This document shows positions 23,080 through 31,519 of a stretch of 64,000 nucleotides of DNA, piece by piece. Under the pieces are notes generated by a model. That model did not search any database. It was given only the letters and a program-made list of their open reading frames with translations, and had not been told where the DNA came from. This DNA comes from Symbiopectobacterium purcellii (GTDB lineage: Bacteria > Pseudomonadota > Gammaproteobacteria > Enterobacterales > Enterobacteriaceae): NCBI RefSeq assembly GCF_019797845.1, contig NZ_CP081864.1, positions 1,488,001 through 1,552,000 of the forward strand, written 5' to 3'. The position numbers were made by a program, and so were the translations under genes. Each line of letters starts with the position of its first letter. Position 1 is the stretch's first letter.

Positions 23080-23545
23080 CGCTTACCTTCTCCATCCAGT
23101 TAACGCCGTTGTTCTCCACCATTCCGGTAATCGCCAGATGCGTCATTGCACTGCCAGGTGTCGCTCCATGCCAGTGTTTGATGCCTGGCGGGCAAGAAAC
23201 GACGTCGCCCGCCCGAATCACCTGAATTGGCTGCCCTTCCTGCTGCGTGAGTCCGACGCCAGCGGTTACAATCAACTGCTGACCTGCCGGATGCGTATGC
23301 CAGGCGGAACGAGCACTTGGCTCAAACGTGACATAAGCACCTGAAACACGCATGGCGTTATCAGGCTGGAAAAGAGGGTCAACCCGGACGCGTCCGGTAA
23401 AGTTCTCCACTGGACCGTAAACCGCATTCTGGCTGCCTGCGGGGGAGATGTGGACCGCGGTATTTTGCTCTGCCGCCCAAGATGAAAAAGCAAAGAGCGG
23501 TATTAACGGCACGAGGAAACGTAAATGTCTAATCACGCAAAGCAT
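23057..23545 (-). CDS. Exported cupin, (R)-mandelonitrile-lyase-like
   Basis: 162 residues with a Sec signal peptide (LRFLVPLIPLFAFSSWAA) and one cupin domain. The metal-binding residues are visible as HTHPAGQQLIV (two His and a Gln/Glu position) and KHWHG. Related cupins form mandelonitrile lyases or act with CMD proteins on small carbonyl compounds; the reaction here is unknown. The annotated ATG overlaps its own Shine-Dalgarno, so a GTG three codons later (23536), with AAGGA nine bases before it, may be the true start. First gene of the cupin-CMD operon. Confidence 0.83.
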   Translation of the reverse strand: MLCVIRHLRFLVPLIPLFAFSSWAAEQNTAVHISPAGSQNAVYGPVENFTGRVRVDPLFQPDNAMRVSGAYVTFEPSARSAWHTHPAGQQLIVTAGVGLTQQEGQPIQVIRAGDVVSCPPGIKHWHGATPGSAMTHLAITGMVENNGVNWMEKVSDEQYHAH

Positions 23546-23606
23546 CCTTATCCATGATCAAGGAGATGGCCTGCGATGAGTCTATACCCAGGGACATGTC
23601 ATAAGG

Positions 23607-23633
23607 CTGACGCCTCCCTGACAATGTTGTCAG
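23607..23633. promoter_or_regulatory. Composite operator, copy A (upstream of cupin-CMD)
   Basis: CTGACG (23607-23612), five bases, CTGACA (23618-23623), four bases, TGTCAG (23628-23633). The three boxes repeat every 11 bases or so. The near edge is 62 bases before the cupin start. Two other copies in the module keep the same order, spacing and orientation relative to the controlled gene. Confidence 0.75.
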
Positions 23634-23643
23634 TTAATCTCTA

Positions 23644-24333
23644 TCATAGCGATGCGACATTGTATTTTCTGAAAATAAACCACCACAATAAAAGTCGAGT
23701 GGTTAATGAAAATAAAACAATAATGGATAAATAGCGTAAATAAAACAGCATGGCAGATTCATCGTAGTCAAAAAATGAGAAATCAACCGTCATCAACAAA
23801 TAGGCGAGATAGTCTTGGTTCAGCAACCCGTGCAAACCCAGTAGCGCAATTATTGCAAAAAAACGTGGCATAATAACGTTAGCAATATACGACTTTTCGG
23901 GGATTTTCATGATATGACAGAAAAACGTCGCCAGCATTTTCCAATGCAACCCAATATGTATGGCCAAAATAAGCATTCCCCAATGGACCGACGCCATATG
24001 CGCCTTTCTGGCCCAACTCGCCGGATTGTGAAACCGGAGATCCAAAAATATATGTCGGGAGAGCATCATTCCAGAGATAATCGCAGTCAGGATCACTACC
24101 ACTGTTGCTGCGTTTATAATTCTGCTAACGACCTGCATGGGTGAAGGACGCTGAGGCGACAATGACCACAAGCGATGCCTGTTGAGACATAAATGTATAA
24201 TAATGAGCAGCGTAAAGAGCATACCTGCCCACTCATGCAGTATTTCACCCTGAAGGTGAAATCCCATCAATACCAGCAGCAGTACCGTCATCAGCGCATC
24301 CTGAATGACCTGGAAAATATAGATTTTCTTCAT
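23644..24333 (-). CDS. DUF4405 membrane protein, cytochrome-b-like
   Basis: 229 residues with about six hydrophobic helices. Histidines sit within or next to helices in the manner of haem-b ligands: GFHLQGEILHEWAG, LLIIIHLCLNRHRLW, HMASVHWGMLILAIHIGLHWK. DUF4405 proteins resemble di-haem membrane cytochromes and may pass electrons from the quinone pool to a periplasmic partner. It begins ten bases after the exported flavodoxin gene, with no clear Shine-Dalgarno, so it is probably translated by coupling; the obvious candidate partner is that flavodoxin. Confidence 0.75.
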   Translation of the reverse strand: MKKIYIFQVIQDALMTVLLLVLMGFHLQGEILHEWAGMLFTLLIIIHLCLNRHRLWSLSPQRPSPMQVVSRIINAATVVVILTAIISGMMLSRHIFLDLRFHNPASWARKAHMASVHWGMLILAIHIGLHWKMLATFFCHIMKIPEKSYIANVIMPRFFAIIALLGLHGLLNQDYLAYLLMTVDFSFFDYDESAMLFYLRYLSIIVLFSLTTRLLLWWFIFRKYNVASL

Positions 24334-24342
24334 GTTGATTAA

Positions 24343-24999
24343 TTAACGCTGTGGCTGAACGTTTTTGACCCACTGCTCTACCTGTGCGGGTACATCAGGG
24401 TGTGAAATATCATCACGCGATAGTGAAAGTGCGCGAGTAATTAGTTTTGCCTTTGGCTGCCTGCGGGCGATTTCTCGCAGGGAGTCCGCTAAGCGACTAC
24501 CACCATGGGTGGTAAAGGGAATGATGGTTTTGTTGGCAAAGTCGTTTTGCTCAAAGAGGCCATATATCACCATTGGCATGGTATACCACCAGATGGGATA
24601 ACCGACATAAATGGTGTCGTAATGACTAAGATCCGGAAGCGGTGTGTTTAGTGAAGGCCTGGCTTTTGTTTGCTGTTCCTTTTCGGCCGCGCGTAGCAAC
24701 GCCTCATGCTGGCGAGGATAAGGTGTGGTTGTCTCAATGCGGTACAGATCGCCTTGCGTCTGTTTCTGAAGTAGCTGTGCAACATATTGGGTACTGCCGG
24801 TCTCCGGCGTATTTTTTTGCAATACGCTGGCGCCGGAAAAACCGTCCACCGCATCAGGCTTCATTCCCTCGGGCTGCGAAAAATAGATAATCAGTGTGCG
24901 GGACTGCGTGGATGCGTTGTTTGCTGCAAAAGCGGTCTGTCCCATAAAACTCATCACAATCGCCACCAGAAATCTGCTAAATACGGTTTTTATTCTCAC
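24343..24999 (-). CDS. Exported flavodoxin
   Basis: 218 residues with a signal peptide (FSRFLVAIVMSFMGQTAFA) and a flavodoxin-like domain: LIIYFSQPEG, GSTQYVAQLLQKQ, DTIYVGYPIWWYTMP and IIPFTTHGGSRL cover the FMN-binding loops. The start is GTG at 24999 with GAGGG twelve bases upstream. It forms an operon with the DUF4405 gene. Periplasmic flavodoxin with a membrane cytochrome suggests an electron-transfer pair serving the other exported enzymes of this module, which is inference. The composite operator copy B lies 59-96 bases before its start. Confidence 0.85.
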   Translation of the reverse strand: MRIKTVFSRFLVAIVMSFMGQTAFAANNASTQSRTLIIYFSQPEGMKPDAVDGFSGASVLQKNTPETGSTQYVAQLLQKQTQGDLYRIETTTPYPRQHEALLRAAEKEQQTKARPSLNTPLPDLSHYDTIYVGYPIWWYTMPMVIYGLFEQNDFANKTIIPFTTHGGSRLADSLREIARRQPKAKLITRALSLSRDDISHPDVPAQVEQWVKNVQPQR

Positions 25000-25057
25000 T
25001 GTTTCATTCCCTCAATCCGCTGCGGTTGGTCTTAGCAGTGATTCTGATGTAGGTAAC

Positions 25058-25095
25058 CTGACGTCAGACTGACGGCTCTCTGACAATGTCGTCAG
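25058..25095. promoter_or_regulatory. Composite operator, copy B (upstream of flavodoxin-DUF4405)
   Basis: Three direct boxes 11 bases apart, CTGACG (25058), CTGACG (25069) and CTGACA (25080), followed by the inverse box CGTCAG ending at 25095. It overlaps the last codons of the histidine kinase gene (stop at 25064) and lies upstream of the flavodoxin start at 24999. Confidence 0.75.
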
Positions 25096-26533
25096 TAGGC
25101 TTGGAGAATTTACTTTCCGCTTTTTTCTCTGAACTCAGCATCTCTGATCGGTCAGCGCTAGGTCGTTTAGCAAATGTCAATCCAAAGGTATTAACACCGC
25201 CCTCACTCCGCGCAAAGACGTCTCCCCGGTGCATAATCGCGACGGCACGTACGATCGATAACCCCAGACCATGGTGGGTATCACTCCTGGTGCGTGAGGC
25301 GTCGACGCGATAGAAACGTTCAAAGAGTCGACGTAAATGTGCTGCTGCAATGGGCTCGCCTTGATTTGAAACCTCAACCCTTGCGTGATTATTCTTTTCG
25401 CTCAACCGGATAGTAACCGTACTTTTAGGTAGCGAATGCCTTGCACTGTTTTCCAGTAAATTGGCAAGTGAACGGTGGAACAGTCGTCGGTCTATATGCG
25501 CGGTGACATCACCCTCAACATCAAGGGAAAGATGCTTTTCAGCAAAGGAAGGCTCTACATATTCCGCGGTTTTAAGGGCCTCTTCGCGCAGGGAAACCTG
25601 CGTAAGCTGGGAAGCATGTTCTCCCGCGTGAGCATGTGACAGGAAAAGCATGTCGTTAACGATCGATGCCATACGTTCAAGTTCTTCGAGATTTGAACCC
25701 AGTAACTCTTCCAACTCATCATGCGAACGTCGACGTGACAGCCCCAATTGTGTCTGACCAATAAGGTTAGTCAGTGGTGTCCGCAGTTCATGGGCAACAT
25801 CGGCATTAAAACTTTCGAGTTGCCGCCAGGCTATTTCTTGACGCGCTAGCACACCGTTAAATGACGCCGCGAGCTGCTGTAATTCTTCGGGCAAAACAAT
25901 AGCATCAAGGCGTTGGCCATGGTCTCCCGGGGCGAGATGTTGTGCCTGCTGACTGAGTGTCTCAACGGGACGCATGCCGATCCTTGAAACCATATAGCCC
26001 AGCAACGCGACGATAAATACACCCAGTGCGGCAATTATCAGCAGCGTGTGGGTGAACGCATCGAGTGTGCCCATATACGGGGTGGAGTCGATGGCAACCA
26101 CATAGCGTACCTCAGGCCTTTGACCGTTCGCGGGGATCGTTTTCACGAGAAGAAACAGTGAGCAGACACCTTCAGATGCGCCAGGCATTTTATTAACGCC
26201 TTCCTGCAAAGAGGACCACTGAACACCCTCCGGCGGTATTCCCCCCATACTAAAGCGTGGGTTATCGCTCACTATCCAGTAGCGAACGCGCTCGCCTTCT
26301 GAACTGGTTAACGCGTTGAATTTATTGGCAAGCGTAGGCCAACCATCAGATGACGTTTGTGCGGTGATCCAAGGACGCATCAATGATTCCCGGAAGAGGA
26401 GCTCGTTGTGCATCTGTTTTTGCAGGGAGTCGTGTAAGGAATTTCGTAGCAGCACGCCGATCGCTGAAACAATCAGAAGGGCGGATAAGGCAAACATCAG
26501 TGCCAGATGGACTGAGATGGAGCGATTAAGCAT
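25064..26533 (-). CDS. Two-component sensor histidine kinase, CusS/HprS-like
   Basis: Inner-membrane kinase of the heavy-metal-sensor type. From the start at 26533 (AGGA eight bases upstream; an ATG four codons earlier is possible) it has 489 residues: transmembrane helix at about 8-30, a periplasmic loop to about 160, a second helix (LLIIAALGVFIVALLGYMV), a HAMP domain, then the H-box DVAHELRTPLTN, the N-box SLANLLENSARHS and the G-box HHGLGLSIVRA. It follows the response regulator gene by 15 bases. In E. coli the closest types sense copper/silver or oxidising stress in the periplasm; given the periplasmic redox genes around it, a redox signal or reactive carbonyl is a reasonable guess. Confidence 0.9.
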   Translation of the reverse strand: MLNRSISVHLALMFALSALLIVSAIGVLLRNSLHDSLQKQMHNELLFRESLMRPWITAQTSSDGWPTLANKFNALTSSEGERVRYWIVSDNPRFSMGGIPPEGVQWSSLQEGVNKMPGASEGVCSLFLLVKTIPANGQRPEVRYVVAIDSTPYMGTLDAFTHTLLIIAALGVFIVALLGYMVSRIGMRPVETLSQQAQHLAPGDHGQRLDAIVLPEELQQLAASFNGVLARQEIAWRQLESFNADVAHELRTPLTNLIGQTQLGLSRRRSHDELEELLGSNLEELERMASIVNDMLFLSHAHAGEHASQLTQVSLREEALKTAEYVEPSFAEKHLSLDVEGDVTAHIDRRLFHRSLANLLENSARHSLPKSTVTIRLSEKNNHARVEVSNQGEPIAAAHLRRLFERFYRVDASRTRSDTHHGLGLSIVRAVAIMHRGDVFARSEGGVNTFGLTFAKRPSADRSEMLSSEKKAESKFSKPTDDIVREPSV

Positions 26534-26548
26534 GCTTATCCTCATTAT

Positions 26549-27229
26549 TTATTCAGATCTGACTTCGAGGACGTACCCCATACCGCGCACGGTATGAAGT
26601 AATTTGATGCCAAATGGGGCATCAACTTTGGCACGCAGGCGTTTAATCGCCACTTCAACGACGTTGGCATCGCTGTCAAAATTCATGTCCCATACCTGTT
26701 CCGCAATCATCATCTTTGACAGAATTTCGCCCTGATGGCGTGCCAAAAGGCTCAACAGAGAAAACTCTTTTGCCGTCAGTTCCAGCCGCGTTCCTGAGCG
26801 AAACACCCGGCGAGCCAGCAAGTCGAGATGCAGGTCGTGAATGTGCAACTGCGTGATATCTGCGCCATCCGTTGAACGGCGACGTACGAGCGCTTGAATA
26901 CGTGCCACCAACTCAATGAGCGAGAAGGGCTTTGGGAGATAATCATCGGCGCCAAGGCGAAGCCCTTTAACCCGCTCGTCAACGGATCCCCGTGCAGATA
27001 ACATCAACACGGGGGTCTGTTTACTGGCTCGTATGCCTTCAAGCACGCGGTAGCCATCGATTCCCGGCAACATCACATCAAGGATTATCGCGTCATAGTC
27101 GAACTCGAGTGCGTAGTGAAGACCTTCAGCACCATCCGCAGAGACATCCACCGTAAATCCAGATTCACCCAACGCACGGTTGAGGTAGGTTGATGTTTTT
27201 TCTTCATCTTCGACTAACAACAGGCGCAT
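26549..27229 (-). CDS. OmpR-family response regulator, CusR/HprR-like
   Basis: 226 residues from the start at 27229 (MRLLLVEDEEKT; GAGGACG upstream). Receiver domain 1-120 with acidic residues E7-D8, phospho-acceptor D51 (ILDVMLPG), Thr/Ser in MLSARGS and Lys in YLPKPF; winged-helix DNA-binding domain about 128-225 (LELTAKEFSLLSLLARHQGE, then VVEVAIKRLRAKVD and TVRGMGYVLE). Start is only 15 bases from the stop of the Tat-exported reductase gene, giving the order reductase-regulator-kinase. It is the natural candidate to bind the composite operator at 23.6, 25.1 and 28.5 kb, whose TGACA-N4-TGTCA core resembles the E. coli CusR/HprR box as I recall it. Confidence 0.92.
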   Translation of the reverse strand: MRLLLVEDEEKTSTYLNRALGESGFTVDVSADGAEGLHYALEFDYDAIILDVMLPGIDGYRVLEGIRASKQTPVLMLSARGSVDERVKGLRLGADDYLPKPFSLIELVARIQALVRRRSTDGADITQLHIHDLHLDLLARRVFRSGTRLELTAKEFSLLSLLARHQGEILSKMMIAEQVWDMNFDSDANVVEVAIKRLRAKVDAPFGIKLLHTVRGMGYVLEVRSE

Positions 27230-27243
27230 AGCGAGACGTCCTC

Positions 27244-28410
27244 TTAACGTTTCAACGGTGCTTCGACATCTGAATAAACCTGCACTGAATCCGGCAGTCG
27301 TTGACCCTGGATGGTGATAGCATCCAGTGAACGGGTAAGTTCGGTCATGTCGTCGGGCGTCAGTGAGAGGTCGGTAGCGGCGGTGTTTTGCAGCATATGG
27401 TCCTTGTTTGTGGTGCCAGGGATCGGGACAATCCAGGGTTTTCGAGCCAGCAACCATGCCAGCGCTATTTGACCCGGCGCGGCATTTTTTCTTAGCGCCC
27501 AGGTTTTCAATAACTCAACCAGCTGTAAGTTATGCGGGAGGTTGTCAGGCGAGAAGCGCGTTTCTGTCGCGCGGAAATCACCCGTCGCGAATCGGGTCTT
27601 CTCATCGATCCAGCCTGTTAAAAACTGCACGCCTAATGGACTCCATGGCACAAACCCAATGCCCAGTTCCTCGCATACTGGAAGGACATGTTTTTCGGGG
27701 CCCCGCCAGAGCATTGAATATTCACTTTGTACGGCTGTGACAGGTAATGCCGCATGAGCTCGCCTCAATGTATTAATGCCCATTTCTGATAGACCCCAGT
27801 GCAGGACTTTCCCCTGATCCATTAAATCCTTGATTACCCCTGCGACATCTTCGATCGGAATCTGAGGGTCAACCCGGTGCTGATACAGTAAATCAATGCG
27901 ATCGGTGTTCAGGCGTTTGAGCATATTGTCGACGACCAGCCTGATATGCTCCGGTCTGCTGTTGAGCCCCGGCAGACGATTGCCTGTTTGCTGATCGATG
28001 TTCCAGCCAAATTTAGTGGCGATAACGATTTTGTCCCTGAAAGGCGCGATGGCTTCCCCAAGGATTTTCTCTACTTCAAAGGTGCCGTAGGCTTCAGCGG
28101 TGTCGAAAAAAGTGACACCCTCATCAAATGCGCGGCGAATAACATTCACCATCTCGGGACGCCAGGGGACCGAGGTGTCGTATTTGCGGCTCATGTTCTG
28201 AACGCCTAAACCTACAGCAGAGACTTCCATCTTCCCGAGTTGACGTTTGCCCAGTGCAGTAAGGCGCTTGCTGTTTTGACTGGGGGCATGGTTCTGAGCG
28301 GATTTCCCTGCTGCCAATCCATGGGGAATCAGTGAGGCGGCGACGATACCCGTTCCTGCCACTAAGAGCTTACGTCGCTCTGGCATCGCAGGGGTGTTTT
28401 GGCTTTTCAT
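27244..28410 (-). CDS. Tat-exported aldo/keto reductase
   Basis: 388 residues. N-terminal leader with twin arginines (ERRKLLVAGTGIVAASLIPHGLA), then an aldo/keto reductase barrel: tetrad residues in FFDTAEAYG, VIATKFGWN and LLYQHRVD, cofactor end [15 protein letters not shown]. Aldo/keto reductases need NAD(P)H, which is absent from the periplasm, so the Tat leader implies a cofactor tightly bound before export or a different electron source. First gene of the operon with the regulator and kinase; GGAG ten bases upstream of the start. Related to the two cytoplasmic reductases at 13.7 and 20.2 kb. Confidence 0.88.
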   Translation of the reverse strand: MKSQNTPAMPERRKLLVAGTGIVAASLIPHGLAAGKSAQNHAPSQNSKRLTALGKRQLGKMEVSAVGLGVQNMSRKYDTSVPWRPEMVNVIRRAFDEGVTFFDTAEAYGTFEVEKILGEAIAPFRDKIVIATKFGWNIDQQTGNRLPGLNSRPEHIRLVVDNMLKRLNTDRIDLLYQHRVDPQIPIEDVAGVIKDLMDQGKVLHWGLSEMGINTLRRAHAALPVTAVQSEYSMLWRGPEKHVLPVCEELGIGFVPWSPLGVQFLTGWIDEKTRFATGDFRATETRFSPDNLPHNLQLVELLKTWALRKNAAPGQIALAWLLARKPWIVPIPGTTNKDHMLQNTAATDLSLTPDDMTELTRSLDAITIQGQRLPDSVQVYSDVEAPLKR

Positions 28411-28491
28411 GGATCACTCCTTTTCTCAGTAAATTGAACATGAACCTCATTTGACCTGAGAACATTTTGCGCGTTGATTGCCAACATGACG

Positions 28492-28583
28492 CTGACGGTT
28501 CCCTGACAGTACTGTCAGAAACGAATACATGCCCGATAACGACTTCCTGACAGAAATGTTATTCGCTTGTCACGATGCTGACA
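28492..28583. promoter_or_regulatory. Composite operator, copy C, and additional CTGACA boxes in the divergent promoter
   Basis: Copy C is CTGACG (28492), five bases, CTGACA (28503), four bases, TGTCAG (ends 28518), 82 bases from the start of the Tat-exported reductase gene. Further boxes, CTGACA at 28547-28552, TGTCA at 28568-28572 and CTGACA at 28578-28583, lie closer to the divergent alpha/beta hydrolase gene (start 28663) and may control it. Confidence 0.72.
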
Positions 28584-28662
28584 GTCCTCCCTCCCTAATT
28601 TGTGTCTGCATATTTGCTATTGCGAGTCGGTATGGACAGGCCATCATTCATTGGGATACATC

Positions 28663-29712
28663 ATGAAATTCAATCTACTAAGTGCAATTTTCCTTACAGC
28701 AATGGCTGGTGTTACCTCAGCCAATGCGGCTGATTACAAAAACAACCCATTCACCCTCGTCTATGACGGGGCCATCACTGAGAACGTCAACGGCAAGGTC
28801 AACATCCATCCGGTGAAGTACGATCTGCATGGCATCCAAATTGCCGCGAATGTCTATACGCCAGCCAACTACGATCCGGCGAAAAAATACCCCGCCGTGG
28901 TGGTCGCACACCCTAATGGTGGCGTCAAAGAGCAGGTCGCCGGGTTATACGCTCAGCGTCTGGCCGAGCGGGGTTATATCACTATTACCGCAGATGCCGC
29001 CTGGCAGGGGGGCAGCGGGGGTATGCCTCGCAGCGTAGATAAACCCGCTAATCGCGTTGAGGATGTTCACGGCATGGCTGACTACATCAGCCAGTACCCA
29101 GGGGTTGATACTTCCCGTCTCGGTCTGCTTGGCATCTGCGGAGGCGGTGGGTACTCACTGGTTGCAGCAGAAACGGACAAACGATTCAAATCTATTGCGA
29201 CCATCAGCATGTTTAATTCAGGACTTGTGCGCCGTAATGGTTTACAGGATTCACAATTAGATACTGTCCAACAGCGGTTACAGCAGGCTTCAAACGCGCG
29301 AGCACAGGAAGCCGTCGGAGGCGAAATACTTTACTCCGGCGATGCAAATCTGACGGATGAACAGATTGCTAAATTACCTTTTGCCTTATATCGGCAAGGC
29401 TACGAATATTATTGGAAAACTCACGCACACCCGAACTCAACGTTTAAATACACCACAAGCAGCTTGCTGGATTTGATGAACTTTGACGTGACAGGCCATA
29501 TCAATCTCATCAATAAACCACTGCTGATGATTGCCGGTACCAAAGCGGATACGTTGTATATGACTGAAGATGCATTCGCTAAAGCTACCGGTACGAACAA
29601 CAAAGAACTCTTCTTGATTGACGGCGCTACCCATATCGAGACTTACTGGGTTCCTAAATACGTTGATCAGGCAATGCAACAGTTAGGCATCTTCTTCGAT
29701 AAAAATAGTTAA
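28663..29712 (+). CDS. Exported alpha/beta hydrolase
   Basis: 349 residues from 28663 with a Sec signal peptide (NLLSAIFLTAMAGVTSANA). The alpha/beta-hydrolase core is seen in AVVVAHPNGGVKEQ, in the nucleophile elbow LLGICGGGGYS (Cys-Gly in place of the more usual Ser, as in dienelactone hydrolases) and in the late His of GATHIETYWVP; MIAGTKADTLY offers the acid. The Cys nucleophile suggests a dienelactone-hydrolase-like enzyme; the substrate is unknown. It is divergent from the reductase-regulator-kinase operon across the operator region and is probably part of the same regulon. Confidence 0.82.
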   Translation: MKFNLLSAIFLTAMAGVTSANAADYKNNPFTLVYDGAITENVNGKVNIHPVKYDLHGIQIAANVYTPANYDPAKKYPAVVVAHPNGGVKEQVAGLYAQRLAERGYITITADAAWQGGSGGMPRSVDKPANRVEDVHGMADYISQYPGVDTSRLGLLGICGGGGYSLVAAETDKRFKSIATISMFNSGLVRRNGLQDSQLDTVQQRLQQASNARAQEAVGGEILYSGDANLTDEQIAKLPFALYRQGYEYYWKTHAHPNSTFKYTTSSLLDLMNFDVTGHINLINKPLLMIAGTKADTLYMTEDAFAKATGTNNKELFLIDGATHIETYWVPKYVDQAMQQLGIFFDKNS

Positions 29713-30055
29713 GCTGTTTCTGCCGATACCCCCGTTAGCCTGACAAGCTCGCTGGACTATTTCACGCAGGCAGTCATTTACCGCTCATGTCCTACGATAC
29801 ACTCAGATTAATAAAAGTGGTGTAAAAGATAGTTGATCTCATTAAATAGGCGCTATGAATTAAATTCATAAACAAAACAAAGGGGGATGTTGGTGGCCGG
29901 TGTTTTCAATCGCTGGTTGTAATAAACATCTCTGGACTAAGGGGGGAGCATGGTTAACTGAAATGGTGGTTTTTAGGCGGGTTGTTTTGTGCCAGAAGAG
30001 CACTATGCGTCCTTTATTTTTTAATAAATGACACATAGTCCCCTATATTACATAG
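29713..30055. other. Gene-free interval
   Basis: 343 bases between two convergent genes. I see no gene, no clear hairpin terminator and no recognisable repeat. Confidence 0.4.
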
Positions 30056-30799
30056 CTAAAGATTACCAACCCCGCCATCCACCAGTAAGTCTGTGCCAAC
30101 GACGAATGAGGACTCGTCAGAAGCAAGAAAAACGGCCGCTTTAGCTAATTCATACGGTGTTCCTAAACGGCCGACAGGGACCAGCGCTCGAATATCGTCT
30201 CTGAGCTTTTCTTCATTCTCTCCACCACTCAGTTTGTTTAATGCCGGTGTCTCCGTAGGCCCGGGACTTAAGCCATTGACCCGAATGCCGCGGGGGTGAA
30301 GCTCCGCAGAAAGTGTTCTTGCCAGAGACAGCAGCGCGGCTTTACTTGCCGCGTAAGCACTACTTTGTGGAAGCCCAATCCGTGCGCTCACTGAGCCACA
30401 AACAATGACGGAAGAGGGGTTCGACAGCATTGGAAGCAGCGCCTTGATCAGGAAAAAAGGGCCTTTAAGGTTGGTGTTCATTAGACGATCGTATGCTTGC
30501 TCATCCCAGGTCTCCAGCGGTTTGTGCGTCACATCACCTGCGTTTATATACAAAATATCAAGTCTCGGCCATTGTTCCTGTAACGCTGCAGCCAGGCTGC
30601 TTTGTTGGGAGATATCCCCTGCATCACTTAGAAACGTGGCAATGTCTCCGTACTCTCTTTTTATTTCCAGAAGTTTTAGTTCGCTACGGCCAGTGATGGC
30701 TACCGTTGCTCCCTCTGCCAGAAACTGGCGCGCCGTTTCTAAACCAATACCGCTGTTGCCACCGGTGATCAGTGCATATTTACCATCAAGTCTGCCCAT
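30056..30799 (-). CDS. Short-chain dehydrogenase/reductase
   Basis: 247 residues, classical SDR: cofactor motif TGGNSGIG (residues 12-19), NAG motif in YINAGDV, catalytic Ser (SVSARIG), Tyr and Lys in YAASKAAL, and the C-terminal GTDLLVDGG. An Arg after the second strand (TGRSE) favours NADP(H). GGAG lies nine bases before the start. It is divergent from an HxlR-type regulator gene, with an inverted repeat between the two, so it is probably induced by a reactive electrophile or quinone sensed by that regulator, as in other HxlR/SDR pairs. Confidence 0.92.
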   Translation of the reverse strand: MGRLDGKYALITGGNSGIGLETARQFLAEGATVAITGRSELKLLEIKREYGDIATFLSDAGDISQQSSLAAALQEQWPRLDILYINAGDVTHKPLETWDEQAYDRLMNTNLKGPFFLIKALLPMLSNPSSVIVCGSVSARIGLPQSSAYAASKAALLSLARTLSAELHPRGIRVNGLSPGPTETPALNKLSGGENEEKLRDDIRALVPVGRLGTPYELAKAAVFLASDESSFVVGTDLLVDGGVGNL

Positions 30800-30841
30800 C
30801 TTCTTACTCCGAGTTTTATTCGTGGCGTAATTATTTATCCT

Positions 30842-30880
30842 TTAGTATCCTTTTGGAAGTAGGCACCATTTGGATACTAA
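30842..30880. promoter_or_regulatory. Inverted repeat, candidate HxlR operator
   Basis: TTAGTATCC (30842-30850) and its exact inverse GGATACTAA (30872-30880), centres 30 bases apart (about three helical turns), in the 121-base gap between the divergent SDR and HxlR genes. Confidence 0.6.
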
Positions 30881-30920
30881 TGAACCTCATGGGATGCTTT
30901 GACGCGAGGTAAGAGATGCT

Positions 30921-31268
30921 ATGACACAAAATATTTCGGCCTTGATTGAGGCTGATGCAGGATGCCCGATGGTGAGTTTTGTGAATCTGATTGCGGGAAA
31001 ATGGGCGATCCCAATCCTTTATCGTCTGATTTTATTAAATAAGCCTTTTCGTTTCAGTGACTTGCTGCGGGCCGTCGAGCCTATCACTCAAAAAGAACTG
31101 ACGCGCCAACTCCGGCAGTTTGAGGCACGAGGGTTAGTCACCAGAAACGTGTTTGCTGAAGTTCCACCACGCGTTGAATACCAAATAACGGAGTTGGGTA
31201 AATCATTACGTCCGACATTAGACTCGTTGGCTGATTGGATGAGGGCTAACGCGGCTGTGCTGAAATGA
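30921..31268 (+). CDS. HxlR-family transcriptional regulator
   Basis: 115-residue winged-helix protein. The HxlR pattern is clear: a Cys near the N-terminus (DAGCPM), GKWAIPILYRLIL, FSDLLRAVEPITQKELTRQLRQFEARGLV and the wing VPPRVEYQITELGKSL. The N-terminal Cys matches the redox- or electrophile-sensing cysteine of the subfamily. GAGGTAAG precedes the start. Divergent from the SDR gene it probably represses. Confidence 0.9.
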   Translation: MTQNISALIEADAGCPMVSFVNLIAGKWAIPILYRLILLNKPFRFSDLLRAVEPITQKELTRQLRQFEARGLVTRNVFAEVPPRVEYQITELGKSLRPTLDSLADWMRANAAVLK

Positions 31269-31519
31269 GTTGCCGCTGGTGATATTAATGGTCCTTGTTA
31301 TGAATGTTCCATTATCTCTGGTGTTTGCTTTTAGCTCTTATCAGCCCTGGAATCCGCTTACGGGTGGTGCAGTGCCTGAAGGGCCTTTGCAAATATGACG
31401 GTGTAGTATTCATCAGGGAGCCGGTCTACCGGGGAAAAGGGAATGAAAGGGCCGTGGGTTGTTAACTTGCTGTTTATGATCGCTTTCATGCGCGCGTTGC
31501 CGTTGGCCTGCCAGGCTAT

